From positions 1-62,010 of the forward strand of contig DCUZ01000065.1 of assembly GCA_002327305.1 (NCBI GenBank): a stretch of DNA of 62,010 bases, in the 5' to 3' direction. The position numbers and the translations under genes were made by a program. Positions 41,513-50,511 of the stretch are shown here, piece after piece. The stretch comes from Holophagales bacterium UBA2201. Lineage in GTDB: Bacteria; Acidobacteriota; Thermoanaerobaculia; UBA2201. Below the pieces are notes generated by a model. It made no database searches. It was not told where the DNA came from and was given only the letters and a program-made list of their open reading frames with translations. Position 1 is the first letter of the stretch. Each line of letters starts with the position of its first letter.

Positions 41513-43726
41513 TCAGGCCTGCGCTCCCGCCGATTCCACCGAGAACAGCCCCTGTCGAATGACGCGCAGGCAGGCGTCCACCACGGCGGCATCGTAGTAG
41601 CGCCCCCGGAAATCCTGGATCTCCTGAAGGGCCTGGATCAGCCCCCGGGCGGCGCGGTAGGGACGGTGGGTGGCCATGGCCTCCACCACGTCCGCGACCA
41701 TCAGGATGCGGGCCTCCAGGAGGATGTCCTCCCCTTTCAACCCCCGCGGATACCCGGAGCCGTCGATCCGCTCGTGGTGCTGGAGGATCATCTCCGAGAT
41801 GGGCCACGGGAAGGGGACCGCCTTCAGCACCTCGGCCCCGAAATTGGGGTGGGTGCGGATCATGTCGATCTCGATGCGGGTGAGCTGGCCCGGCTTGGAG
41901 AGGATCTCGGCGGGAATGTAGATCTTGCCGATGTCGTGGATCATGGCGGCCATGTGGAGCCCCTGGACGCGGTCCGGCGGGAGGGCCATCTCCCGGGCGA
42001 TCAATTCCGCCAATTCGGCGACCCGGATCTGGTGCCCGGCGGTGTAGGGGTCCTTGGTCTCCACGATCTTGGCCATCGTGGTGATGGTGGTGGAAAGGGT
42101 CCTCCGGAGGGTGCCCACGCTCTCCTGGAGGGCGGCCTCGGCCCGGCGCCGCTCGGTGATGTCCTCCACCATGGAAAGGACCCCCAGGATGCGCCCGTCG
42201 GGCTCCCTCAGCGGCGTATTGGTCCACTGGCACAGGATGGTGCGCCCGTCGCGGGTGAGGTTCTCGTTGACGGAGTGGGCCGTGTCGTCGCCCTGCAGGA
42301 GGCGGCCCCAGATGCCGTCGATCTGCGGTTTCACCTCCCGCGGGATGATCCGGTCGTAGGGTTGGGTTCCGCGCACCTCCTCGAAAGCGAAGCCGAAGAT
42401 CCGCTCGGCGGCGGGGTTCCACGAAACCACCCGGAATTCGGCGTCCCACAGGATGCACCCGATGGGCATCCGGTCGAACTGGAGCTGGAGCCGCTCGGAG
42501 GTGCGGCGAAGCTCGTCCTCGGCCCGCTTCCGCTCGGTGATGTCCATCACCGTCCCCATGATGGCGGGGCGGCCGTTGAATTCGATGAAGCGGGAGAGGG
42601 CCTCGCAGTGGATGGCCGTTCCGTCCCTGCGCAGGCCCCGGAAGGTGTACCGCCCCACCTCCTCGCTCCGCGAAAGCCGCGCCCCCACCTTGCCGGCGAC
42701 CAGGTTCCGGTCCTCCGGATGGGTCAGGTCCACCGAGGACAGCCGGTCCTCGATCTCCCCGGCGGGGTAGCCGAACATCTCGGCGAAGGCGGGGTTGACG
42801 TAGCGGAACTTCCCGCCCTGGACCAGATAAACGCCCACGAGGGCCGCCTCCGTGACCTGACGGAACCGCTCCTCACTCTCGAGCAGGGCTCCGATGGCGT
42901 TCTTGTAGTCGGAAATGTCCTCGACGGTTCCCTCGTAGCCGACCACGCGCCCGTCGCCATCCCGCAGGGCCCGCGCGCTCTCCCGCACGTGGAGGACGGA
43001 TCCGTCCTTCTTCAGCCACTTGGCCTCGAAACCGCGCACCTCCCCCTCCTCCTCCAGACACTCACGGAAGGCGCGGCGCGGCGTGTCGGAATGATATCCC
43101 TCTTTTTCGATGTCCCGGTTCAGGAGCTCCTCGAGCGAGGAATAGCCCAGCATCCTCACCAGCGCCGGGTTGGCCATCAGCGGCCGCCCCTCCACCGAAC
43201 TGCGGAATACGCCCACCGGCGCGTCCTCGAAGAGGCGCCGGTATTCGGCCTCCCGCAGGCGGAGGGCCTCCTCGGCCCGCATCCGCTTGGTGATGTCGCG
43301 GACGATGCCGAACCATCCCGCCAGGCCTTTGGCGTCCCGCAGGGGACGGACGGTGAACTCCCCCGTGTGATGCTCCCCGTTACGGCACCGCACCCGCAGG
43401 ACGTGCAGATGGGACCCGCCCCGCAGGACTCCCGCGAGGAGGCGCCGCATGCGGGAAGCGTCGTCCGGATGGAGCAGGCCTGCGGCGGGCTTCCCGAGCC
43501 AGGCGTCCACCGTCCAGCCGGTGACGGCCTCGAAAGCCGGGTTGAGCGAGGTGATGGAGCCGTCGCGCGCGAGGGTGTAGATGACGTCCGGGGCCGTCTC
43601 GAGCAATTGGTGATAGTGCCCCAGCGCCTCGCGGAGCTGCTCCTCCCGCTGTTCGCGCTGGCGGAGCAGTTTTTCCAGCTCCAGGATCCGCTCGATGTCG
43701 GAGGGGCGGGGGGGCAACTGCGTCAT
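41513..43726 (-). CDS. Multi-PAS HD-GYP phosphodiesterase
   Basis: 737 aa, soluble. Four PAS domains (about 38-160, 160-285, 285-410, 415-540; each ends in DIT/DIS followed by a charged linker) precede a canonical HD-GYP domain: HDIGKIYIP, and HHERIDGSGYPRGL intact. Expected to hydrolyse cyclic di-GMP in response to small-molecule or redox signals. Differs from the GAF protein at 8873, whose GYP motif is altered. Confidence 0.92.
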   Translation of the reverse strand: MTQLPPRPSDIERILELEKLLRQREQREEQLREALGHYHQLLETAPDVIYTLARDGSITSLNPAFEAVTGWTVDAWLGKPAAGLLHPDDASRMRRLLAGVLRGGSHLHVLRVRCRNGEHHTGEFTVRPLRDAKGLAGWFGIVRDITKRMRAEEALRLREAEYRRLFEDAPVGVFRSSVEGRPLMANPALVRMLGYSSLEELLNRDIEKEGYHSDTPRRAFRECLEEEGEVRGFEAKWLKKDGSVLHVRESARALRDGDGRVVGYEGTVEDISDYKNAIGALLESEERFRQVTEAALVGVYLVQGGKFRYVNPAFAEMFGYPAGEIEDRLSSVDLTHPEDRNLVAGKVGARLSRSEEVGRYTFRGLRRDGTAIHCEALSRFIEFNGRPAIMGTVMDITERKRAEDELRRTSERLQLQFDRMPIGCILWDAEFRVVSWNPAAERIFGFAFEEVRGTQPYDRIIPREVKPQIDGIWGRLLQGDDTAHSVNENLTRDGRTILCQWTNTPLREPDGRILGVLSMVEDITERRRAEAALQESVGTLRRTLSTTITTMAKIVETKDPYTAGHQIRVAELAELIAREMALPPDRVQGLHMAAMIHDIGKIYIPAEILSKPGQLTRIEIDMIRTHPNFGAEVLKAVPFPWPISEMILQHHERIDGSGYPRGLKGEDILLEARILMVADVVEAMATHRPYRAARGLIQALQEIQDFRGRYYDAAVVDACLRVIRQGLFSVESAGAQA

Positions 43727-43730
43727 GACT

Positions 43731-44456
43731 TCAGGTCGTCCCGGGGCTCATATTCATCACGATCGCCTCATTATACCTTGTTTGAGGGAGCGAGGCCCTC
43801 AGCGCCATCGCCGGACCCGGTTCGTCGGTCAAGATGCCGGCGAGATCGCCCCGCCCGAGCGCCGCGCCCAGGTTCTCCACCCCGTTGACCGTCCACGCAT
43901 AGAGGTCCACCCCCGCGCATCTCCCGGGGGACGGAAGGATGGAATGGTGCATGAAGAGCGCCGCGTGCCCCTCGAACCGGCAAAAGGCCGCGAGGGCTTC
44001 CGCTTCGCCCGTATCCGCCACGAGTCCGGTGACGAATCGGGCATCGCGCCGCCGGACGCCCGCCAAAGCGCCCGGCAGGAACGAGGACACCACGAATCCC
44101 CCCGGAGGATGGCGCCGGATCAGGTCCAATACCGCCTCCTCCGCCCCTTCCACCTTGATCTCGATGTCGAGGAGGACCCGCCCGGCGCAGAGGCGCAGGA
44201 CCTCCTCCAGCAAAGGAACGGAAGGATCCAGGGCGGCAAGGTCCCCCCAATCCAGCCCGTCCACCGGAAACCCCGACACCTCGGGGTCATGGACGACCAC
44301 CGGCCGGCCGTCGCAGATGGTCCGCACGTCCAGTTCGATCATCTCCACCCCGAGGCCCATGGCCCGCCGGAAGGCGGCCAGGGAGTTGCGGGGCTCCGGG
44401 CCCCATGCCCCGCGGTGGGCGGCGATCAGAGGCCTGCAGGCCGTGGCAAGGTCCAT
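43731..44456 (-). CDS. Glycerophosphodiester phosphodiesterase
   Basis: 241 aa TIM-barrel GDPD. HRGAWGPEPRNSLAAF (catalytic His, Glu/Asn), ELDVR, and VHDPEV (second His) are intact. No signal peptide, so cytoplasmic. Releases glycerol-3-phosphate from deacylated phospholipids. 4 bases separate it from the PAS/HD-GYP gene, suggesting cotranscription. Confidence 0.92.
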   Translation of the reverse strand: MDLATACRPLIAAHRGAWGPEPRNSLAAFRRAMGLGVEMIELDVRTICDGRPVVVHDPEVSGFPVDGLDWGDLAALDPSVPLLEEVLRLCAGRVLLDIEIKVEGAEEAVLDLIRRHPPGGFVVSSFLPGALAGVRRRDARFVTGLVADTGEAEALAAFCRFEGHAALFMHHSILPSPGRCAGVDLYAWTVNGVENLGAALGRGDLAGILTDEPGPAMALRASLPQTRYNEAIVMNMSPGTT

Positions 44457-44497
44457 ATCCCTACTTCAACACATTCGCGCACCGAATGCAATCCCGC

Positions 44498-44503
44498 TAT
44501 AAT
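44498..44503 (+). promoter_or_regulatory. -10 box of the CBS-MgtE gene, leaderless
   Basis: TATAAT within GCTATAATAGC, 6 bases before ATG 44510. No Shine-Dalgarno. The start point would coincide with the A of the ATG. Confidence 0.65.
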
Positions 44504-44509
44504 AGCGTT

Positions 44510-45520
44510 ATGACCTCTCCCCCATTTCCCGGTCGGGCCGACAACGGCACCGCCGTCCTGGACGATCCGGTCCTCGCCCATGCCCGAAGCGAATTCGTCA
44601 CCCTGCGCGAGGCTTGGACCGCCGCCCGCTCCGTGGAGGAGATCCGGGGCCGGGACCTGGGCGACGCCATCCTCTATTTCTATGTCGTGGATGACGACGG
44701 CCGGCTCAAGGGGGTCCTCCCCGCACGCCGCCTCCTGACCGCGCCCCCCGAGCGCCTCGTGGGCGAAATGATGATCGAACGGGTGGTGACCATCCCCGAG
44801 AACGCCTCGATGATGGAGGCGCTGGAATTCTTCATCCTCCACAAGTTCTACGCCTTTCCCGTCGTCTCGGAGGACCGCCGCCTCCTCGGCGTGGTGGATG
44901 TGGGGCTCTTCACCGAGGAGGCCTTCGACATTCTGGAGCGGGAGCGGATGGACGAGGTGTACGAATCCATCGGGTTCCGGTTTTCCCAGGTCCGGAGCGC
45001 CGGACCCTGGGGGGCCTTCCGCGTCCGGTTCCCCTGGCTGGTGGCCACCCTCGCCGGGGGAACCCTCTGCGCCCTGCTGACCAGCGCCTTCCAGGTGACC
45101 CTGGCGAAGAGCCTCATCCTGGCCTTTTTCCTCACCCTGGTCCTGGGGCTGGGGGAGAGCGTCACGACGCAGTCCATGACCATCACCTTTCAAGCCCTGA
45201 GGGCATCACGCCCCACCCTGCGCTGGTACCTGGGGGCCCTGCGGCGCGAGGTCCTCACCGGCGCGTTCCTGGGAACGGCATCGGCCCTGGCGATCGCGGC
45301 CATCGTGGCGGGGTTCTTCGGGACGGGGATGCCCGCGATCGTCATCGGATTGAGCGTTCTGGCGGCCATGACGGCCGCCTGCCTTTTGGGGCTCACCATC
45401 CCCACCGTTCTGCACGCCCTGGGGCAGGATGTCCGCATCGCGGCCGGCCCCCTCTCGCTGGCGCTGGCCGATCTGTGCACCTTGCTGATCTATTTCTCTA
45501 CGGCCGCGTGGCTGCTGTAA
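44510..45520 (+). CDS. CBS-domain MgtE-like cation transporter lacking the N domain
   Basis: 336 aa. Two CBS motifs (about 40-155: MIERVVTIPENASMMEAL, FPVVSEDRRLLGVVDV) and five C-terminal helices with GLGESVTTQSMTITFQAL and ADLCTLLIYF, matching the MgtE channel (GNxGxQS, and the TM5 Asp that binds Mg2+). The superhelical N domain of classical MgtE is missing. Likely a Mg2+/Co2+-type transporter gated through the CBS pair. Confidence 0.82.
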   Translation: MTSPPFPGRADNGTAVLDDPVLAHARSEFVTLREAWTAARSVEEIRGRDLGDAILYFYVVDDDGRLKGVLPARRLLTAPPERLVGEMMIERVVTIPENASMMEALEFFILHKFYAFPVVSEDRRLLGVVDVGLFTEEAFDILERERMDEVYESIGFRFSQVRSAGPWGAFRVRFPWLVATLAGGTLCALLTSAFQVTLAKSLILAFFLTLVLGLGESVTTQSMTITFQALRASRPTLRWYLGALRREVLTGAFLGTASALAIAAIVAGFFGTGMPAIVIGLSVLAAMTAACLLGLTIPTVLHALGQDVRIAAGPLSLALADLCTLLIYFSTAAWLL

Positions 45521-45536
45521 CGGAGGATTCCATGTG

Positions 45537-45558
45537 GCACAGCCCCCCTCGGCTGTGC
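45537..45558. terminator. Hairpin between convergent genes
   Basis: 8-bp stem GCACAGCC/GGCTGTGC (45537-45544 with 45551-45558) between the convergent transporter and aminotransferase genes. No T-run follows, so termination is only suggested. Confidence 0.35.
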
Positions 45559-45614
45559 ATGCATTGACCCGGGCGGGGCGCCTGGGCCACATGCAACGGA
45601 ATGATTCAATCCAT

Positions 45615-46811
45615 TCAGCAGGTGGCGCGGTAGCGCCGGAGCCCCTCCTCGAAGCACACCATGGCCTTGCGGATGTCCTCCTCGCAGAGGACATAGGCCA
45701 GGCGCACCTCGTCGTGCCCCAGCGTCGGCGTCCCGTAGAAGCCGTTGCCCGGGGCCACCATCACCGTCTCCCCGCTGTGGTCGAAACGGTCGAGGAGCCA
45801 CTGGGCGAAGTGGTCCGAGTCGGTGACGGGGATCTTGGCGATCATGTAGAACGCCCCCCGGGGCTTCTTCAGCACGACGCCGTCGATGCGGGAAAGGGCG
45901 TCGAACATGGTGTCCCGGCGCCGCTGGTACTCCTCCCGGATGGGGTCGAAATAAGCGGGGTCCATCCGGTAGGCCGCCAGGGCGGCCAACTGCTCCACCA
46001 TGGGCGGGCAGAGACGCGCCTGGGCGAACTTCACCAGCGCCTCCATCACCGCCTCGTTGCGCGTCACCACGCAGCCGATGCGGGCGCCACACGAGGAGAA
46101 GCGCTTGGACACGGAATCCACCACGATGACACGGTCCTCCAGGCCGGGCAGTTCCAGCAGGGAGGTGTGCCTGTAGCCGTCGTAGGCGAACTCCTTGTAG
46201 ACCTCGTCGCCGATCAAAAACAGGTCGTGCTTGACGGCCAGCTTTGCCACCCCCTCCAGCTCCTCGCGGGTGAGGATGGTGCCGGTGGGGTTGTTGGGCG
46301 AGCACAGGAGGATGGCGCGCGTCCGGGGGGTGATCTTTTTCTCGATCTCCTCGACGGGAGGCAGGTGGAACCCCTCCTCGGCCCTGGTCACCAGGGGGAC
46401 GATCCGGACGTCGGCAAAGGAGGCGTAGCCGTTGTAGTTCGTGTAGTAGGGCTCGGGGATGAGGATCTCGCCGCCGGTGTCGGCCACGACCGAGAAGGCG
46501 AAATGGATGGCCTCGCTCCCGGCGATGGAGATGAGGACGTTTTCCGTCTCGATGCCGTATCCATAGCGCTGGAAGTAGCCCGCCACCGCCTGCCGCAATT
46601 CCAGCAGGCCCTGGGAGTGGCCGTAGCTGATGATCTTCCCGTCGAAGTGTCGGATGGCATCGAGGACCGGCGCCGGAGTGGGGATGTCGGGCTGGCCGAT
46701 ATTGAGGTGGTAGACCTTCAGGCCGCGCTTCTTGGCCTCATCGGCGAAGGGGACGAGTTTGCGGATGGGCGAGGCCTGGATGGTGGCGCCCCGCTGGGAG
46801 ACCTTGGGCAT
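45615..46811 (-). CDS. Class I pyridoxal-phosphate aminotransferase
   Basis: 398 aa, AspC/AlaT-type fold I. NIGQPDIPTP, SPNNPTGT, DEVYKEFAYDG and the PLP lysine in SVSKRFSSCGARIG (Lys236), then the substrate-carboxylate Arg near RLAYV. Substrate not readable. AGGAGGT lies 5 bases before ATG 46811, with a TACAAT -10-like box about 29 bases upstream. Confidence 0.9.
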   Translation of the reverse strand: MPKVSQRGATIQASPIRKLVPFADEAKKRGLKVYHLNIGQPDIPTPAPVLDAIRHFDGKIISYGHSQGLLELRQAVAGYFQRYGYGIETENVLISIAGSEAIHFAFSVVADTGGEILIPEPYYTNYNGYASFADVRIVPLVTRAEEGFHLPPVEEIEKKITPRTRAILLCSPNNPTGTILTREELEGVAKLAVKHDLFLIGDEVYKEFAYDGYRHTSLLELPGLEDRVIVVDSVSKRFSSCGARIGCVVTRNEAVMEALVKFAQARLCPPMVEQLAALAAYRMDPAYFDPIREEYQRRRDTMFDALSRIDGVVLKKPRGAFYMIAKIPVTDSDHFAQWLLDRFDHSGETVMVAPGNGFYGTPTLGHDEVRLAYVLCEEDIRKAMVCFEEGLRRYRATC

Positions 46812-47131
46812 GGGACCTCCTTGTGAACCTCTTCACCCCATTGTACGGCAGGGAAGCCCCGCCGTCAACCGTTGTCTGTCCGGGGGGAATGCCCCCCCCT
46901 GTTCTCGACGCGCCGGATGGCCAAAATGACGTTCGAGCAGATCCCCATCCGCCTTTATATGGCCGGTCCGGCGCGTCTGACCGATCCGATCTGTCCGCTC
47001 CATGGGAACGGCGAGGCCTCCATTCCCCCCCTTCCGGGTTCCCTCTCCCCGCTCCTTTCCTCCTCCCGCTTGTTCTTGCCAAATCCCCCATTTTCCATTA
47101 AGATAAGCCATCCTCTTGCCAAGGAGCCCCC
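46812..47131. other. Divergent intergenic region
   Basis: 320 bases between aminotransferase and MFS genes. It holds a -10-like box for the former, an AAGGAG for the latter, and otherwise low-complexity GC-rich text. No supported gene. Confidence 0.5.
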
Positions 47132-48454
47132 ATGCCCGATCCTGCGCCGGTTTCTTCCTTCCACCCATCCACCCGGCTCTACCGGTTCATTTTCCTGTTT
47201 TTCGTCTCCTTCATGCTCTTCGGCAGCTATTTCGCCTATGATTCGATCGGGGCCATCGCCCCCACCCTGATCCAGGAACTGGGACTGGACCGGGAATTCA
47301 TCGGGACGCTTTACTCGGCTTACTCCCTGGCGGCCATCTTCATCGTCTTCTTCGGCGGGATGCTGGTGGACCGCCTGGGTCTGCGCAAGGCCTCGATCCT
47401 CTTTTCCTTTCTCGTCACCCTCGGGGCCGTCATCGTGGCCCTGGCCCCCAACAAGACCATGCTGTTCGCCGGGCGCTTCATCTTCGGGGCGGGTTCGGAA
47501 TCGCTCGTGGTCGCCGAGATGGCCTTCATCGCCCGGTGGTTCAAGGGCAAGGAACTGGCCCTGGCCTACGGCCTCTCTCTGACGGTGAGCCGCCTGGGGA
47601 CCCTTTTCTCCTTCAACACCGAGGAGCTGATCAGCAACTACTTCGGGAACTACCGCTACGCCCTGTGGGCGGCGGCCCTCCTCTGCGGCGTCTCCCTCCT
47701 CGTCAACGCCCTGGCCAACTGGATGGACCGGCGCGGCGAGCGCGTCCTCGGGCTGGAGAGGGTGGACGCGGGCGACCGGATCGTCTTTTCCGACATCGGC
47801 AAGTTCGGGGCCCGCTACTGGTATGTGGTGGCCCTCTGCGTCACCTTCTACAGCGCCATCTTCCCCTTCACCGCCCTCTCCACCGACATGTTCCACACCA
47901 AGTGGGGCATCCCCACCTCCATCGGGAGCGACGGCGGCTTCCTCGGGCAGGTCTTTTCCTCGTTCCTCCACATGTTCAGCACGGCCCCCGGCATCACTTC
48001 CATCGTCATCTTCGCCTCCATGGTCTTCGCCCCCTTCGCCGGGGGCCTGGTGGACAAGATCGGCCGGCGGGCGTCCCTGATGCTTTTCGGTTCCCTCCTG
48101 CTCATTCCCGCCCACTTCGTCATGGGGGCCACCTCCTGGAACCCCATCCCGGCCATGATCGTCCTGGGGGCGGCCTTCGTCCTGGTCCCCGCCGCGCTGT
48201 GGCCCAGCGTCCCGATGGTGGTGGAGCCCAAGCGAGTGGGGACGGCCTTCGGTCTCCTGACGGCCATCCAGAACGTCGGCCTCATGACCTTCCCCAAGGC
48301 CAGCGGCTACCTGATCGACTCCACCGGCGGCTACGCCGCCAGCCAGTACATGTTCGCCGGCCTGGGCGTGGCAGGGCTGATCTTCGCCTTCCTGCTCCTG
48401 CGGGCCGACCGGCGGGGGGACCACGTCCTGGAGAAGCCGGCCTCCAAAGCTTAG
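47132..48454 (+). CDS. Major facilitator superfamily transporter
   Basis: 440 aa with about 12 helices. The loop 2-3 MFS motif reads GGMLVDRLGLRKAS; the second-half equivalent is GGLVDKIGRRASL. Substrate unknown; overall form recalls MFSD1-like sugar/peptide carriers, but this is weak. AAGGAG precedes ATG 47132. Confidence 0.85.
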   Translation: MPDPAPVSSFHPSTRLYRFIFLFFVSFMLFGSYFAYDSIGAIAPTLIQELGLDREFIGTLYSAYSLAAIFIVFFGGMLVDRLGLRKASILFSFLVTLGAVIVALAPNKTMLFAGRFIFGAGSESLVVAEMAFIARWFKGKELALAYGLSLTVSRLGTLFSFNTEELISNYFGNYRYALWAAALLCGVSLLVNALANWMDRRGERVLGLERVDAGDRIVFSDIGKFGARYWYVVALCVTFYSAIFPFTALSTDMFHTKWGIPTSIGSDGGFLGQVFSSFLHMFSTAPGITSIVIFASMVFAPFAGGLVDKIGRRASLMLFGSLLLIPAHFVMGATSWNPIPAMIVLGAAFVLVPAALWPSVPMVVEPKRVGTAFGLLTAIQNVGLMTFPKASGYLIDSTGGYAASQYMFAGLGVAGLIFAFLLLRADRRGDHVLEKPASKA

Positions 48455-48531
48455 TTCCGAGTTTCGAGTTCAAAGTTTCGAGTTAAGCGGGTCCCTGCCT
48501 GTAGCCCGTGGGCTGGAGCCTGTTGCCTGTT

Positions 48532-49347
48532 TCAGTCCATCAAAAGATAGCGCAGCTCCGACTTTCCCGGGACGATGGCCCGGGCCATTTCCTGGTGAAG
48601 AAACGCATCGGCCCGCTCCACTGCCTCGGGCAAGCCCAGGTCTTTTGCCAGCCCCGCTGCAATGGAGGCCGAGAGGATGCAGCCGGTGCCGTGGAACTCT
48701 CCTTCCAGGCGCGGATATTCGAAGGTCCGCTTCCCCTCCCTGGTGATTAGGACATCCCTGACGATCGGCTGGTTGCCGTGCCCGCCCTTAAGCAAGAACG
48801 GAACATGGAATTGCGCCCAGAGGATCTCAGCCCCCTCGTCAGCGTCCTTGATTGTACAACCGGCCAGGACGGCCGCTTCGTCCAAATTGGGGGTGACGAC
48901 GGCGGCCAGCGGGATCGACTCGGTCAGGAGTGCCTGCGTCGTGTCCTCCAGCCGGAGCGACGCCCCCGAGGTGGCGATGAGGACGGGGTCCACGACAAGG
49001 CGGACATGAGGCCGGGCGCGGAAGAACACCGCAACGGCCCTAATGGCCTCCGCCGTGGGAAGCATCCCCGTCTTTGCGGCGGAGATGTGGAAATCATCGT
49101 CCACGGCCTCCAGCTGAGCCCGCAAATTCTCCAAAGGCGTGGGATGAATGTGCGTGATGCCCCGCGAGTTCTGGGCCGTCATCCCCGTGATGACAGTCAG
49201 TCCGGGCACGCCATGCGCCCGGAACGCCTTGAGGTCCGCCTGGATCCCGGCCCCGCCGGAGGAGTCGGAGCCGGCGACGGTCAGGACGCACGCTTTGCGT
49301 GCGTGCAGTTCAGAGTTCGGAGTTCGGCGATCGGAGCTTATTACCAT
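48532..49347 (-). CDS. thiD: Hydroxymethylpyrimidine/phosphomethylpyrimidine kinase
   Basis: 271 aa ribokinase-fold enzyme that makes HMP-PP for thiamin. VLTVAGSDSSGGAGIQADLKAF, ITGMTAQNS, VVDPVLIATSG, and GTGCILSASIAAGLA are complete. The first about 18 residues (SSDRRTPNSELHAR) come from low-complexity DNA and are not family-like, yet no later start codon is available before the core. No thiamin riboswitch is seen upstream. Confidence 0.93.
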   Translation of the reverse strand: MVISSDRRTPNSELHARKACVLTVAGSDSSGGAGIQADLKAFRAHGVPGLTVITGMTAQNSRGITHIHPTPLENLRAQLEAVDDDFHISAAKTGMLPTAEAIRAVAVFFRARPHVRLVVDPVLIATSGASLRLEDTTQALLTESIPLAAVVTPNLDEAAVLAGCTIKDADEGAEILWAQFHVPFLLKGGHGNQPIVRDVLITREGKRTFEYPRLEGEFHGTGCILSASIAAGLAKDLGLPEAVERADAFLHQEMARAIVPGKSELRYLLMD

Positions 49348-49371
49348 TTCTTCTTAGTTCCTCGATATCTA

Positions 49372-50076
49372 TTAGCTATCCGTCTTCATGTAAACATCGA
49401 GAAATGGGTTTTGGATCCACATCCCATTATGAAAAACAAAATCCGATTCCGGCCAGATGACATGGTTGATTGGATATTGATCGTAATGTGCAACATCGAA
49501 TTGCGCATCCCCTCCCTTGCTGATGATCCAATAGCCCTTGCTGCTTGAAGAAACCTCAAATGGAACACCCCATCCGTCCTTTAGACCGTCTTTCCATTTC
49601 TCAAGCATGGGCTCTAAGCGTACAACTTCCATCATCGAATGGATTTTAGGATATTCTCCCTTAGCGCACCGGTAATTCTCAATCACTTCTGCAATCGTCT
49701 TGGTATCCGCCATCGTTCGTTTGGCTCTGCTCCTATCCATGGAGCAGAAATCCATGTTAGAAAGTGCAAGCAGAATCACCAACATCATAATGGCAGCGAT
49801 AGAAAACGCGAACCCGACTTGCAAATACAAAATAGGCTTTTCTCGGAACTTGAAATAATAAATGCTTCCAAATAAGCCGATTACAAGTGCGACTGCGAAA
49901 GCGACTATAAGATATTGAAAACACTGCTTATCTAGGATAATCGTTGATGCAAAGTACCGTCGTCCGGCGAATATTCCTATGCACAAGAAGGGCAGTACCA
50001 ACAACGAAAATGCTAGAATAAATGGGAGTAAAGCAAAGGCCTGATTGAATGCGTTGCTGAGTTTCTTGCTTAACAC
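49372..50076 (-). CDS. AT-rich membrane protein with pseudopilin-like C-terminal domain
   Basis: 234 aa. Three to four hydrophobic helices (about 15-110) precede a soluble domain (about 118-234). RAKRTMADTKTIAEVIENYR, GEYP and DGWGVPFEVSSSSKGYWIISKG resemble the globular domain of type II secretion pseudopilins (GspG). No N-methylation site is present. GTG 50076 is chosen over GTG 50082 because TATAAT (50089-50084) lies 7 bases before it. Much more AT-rich than neighbours. Confidence 0.6.
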   Translation of the reverse strand: MLSKKLSNAFNQAFALLPFILAFSLLVLPFLCIGIFAGRRYFASTIILDKQCFQYLIVAFAVALVIGLFGSIYYFKFREKPILYLQVGFAFSIAAIMMLVILLALSNMDFCSMDRSRAKRTMADTKTIAEVIENYRCAKGEYPKIHSMMEVVRLEPMLEKWKDGLKDGWGVPFEVSSSSKGYWIISKGGDAQFDVAHYDQYPINHVIWPESDFVFHNGMWIQNPFLDVYMKTDS

Positions 50077-50083
50077 GCTCACT

Positions 50084-50089
50084 ATTATA
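50084..50089 (-). promoter_or_regulatory. -10 box of the AT-rich membrane protein, leaderless
   Basis: TATAAT on the minus strand ends 7 bases before GTG 50076. No Shine-Dalgarno is present. It overlaps the region used by the alternative GTG 50082, disfavouring that start. Confidence 0.5.
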
Positions 50090-50298
50090 TTTTAGCATGG
50101 TCACAGCGTTAGCCCATTCGGACCGCAAGGTGAAGCGGACCGGGGCGGCAGCGGTCCGCCCTACGCTCGGACCCGACGTGGGTATGAGGCGCTCGCTCAG
50201 GATTTCGCCCCCGCTCAAGCAACGCTGCCTTGGGCCAGATGGTAGGCGGCCAAGCCCTGGGCAGCGCAGTGCTGACGAAGTCAGTATGATCATCTAAT
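50090..50298. other. Intergenic region, no supported gene
   Basis: GC-rich stretch with inverted segments (CGGACCG...CGGTCCG around 50117-50158), typical of intergenic repeats. It joins the broken zinc-ribbon fragment. Confidence 0.45.
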
Positions 50299-50406
50299 CT
50301 ATTGCGCAGGCCAACGACCCAGATGGTCCGAGGCTGGCGCCGCGCGGGAGGGAAGTATTTGAAGGCTTCCGTTGCAACTAGGACATGTAGCTGCTTTGAA
50401 GGCCAT
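50299..50406 (-). pseudogene. 5' remnant of a zinc-ribbon protein gene
   Basis: Strong GGAGGAGA ribosome site 4 bases before ATG 50406, then MAFKAATCPSCNGSLQILP, which looks like the N-terminus of zinc-ribbon proteins that normally continue to a second CxxC. After residue about 19 the frame becomes low-complexity (SRAAPASDHLGRW) and stops at residue 35. The second CxxC is missing. Read as a truncated gene; a genuine 35-aa peptide is less likely. Confidence 0.45.
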
Positions 50407-50511
50407 ATTCTCTCCTCCAACTATAATAACCAATGCGTATTGTTGCTCCATCTCATTGAATTGTCAAGGGGATAGGCAAGAAAAGAGCCCCATCCGCCTC
50501 GCCCTGAACCC

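Noticed and set aside
41666..43888. 740-codon + frame opposite the PAS/HD-GYP gene
   Set aside because: Antisense shadow. Longer than the real gene but lacking any domain.
49348..49371. Thiamin riboswitch upstream of thiD
   Set aside because: The available upstream space is only about 24 bases before the next gene, with no TPP-aptamer consensus.
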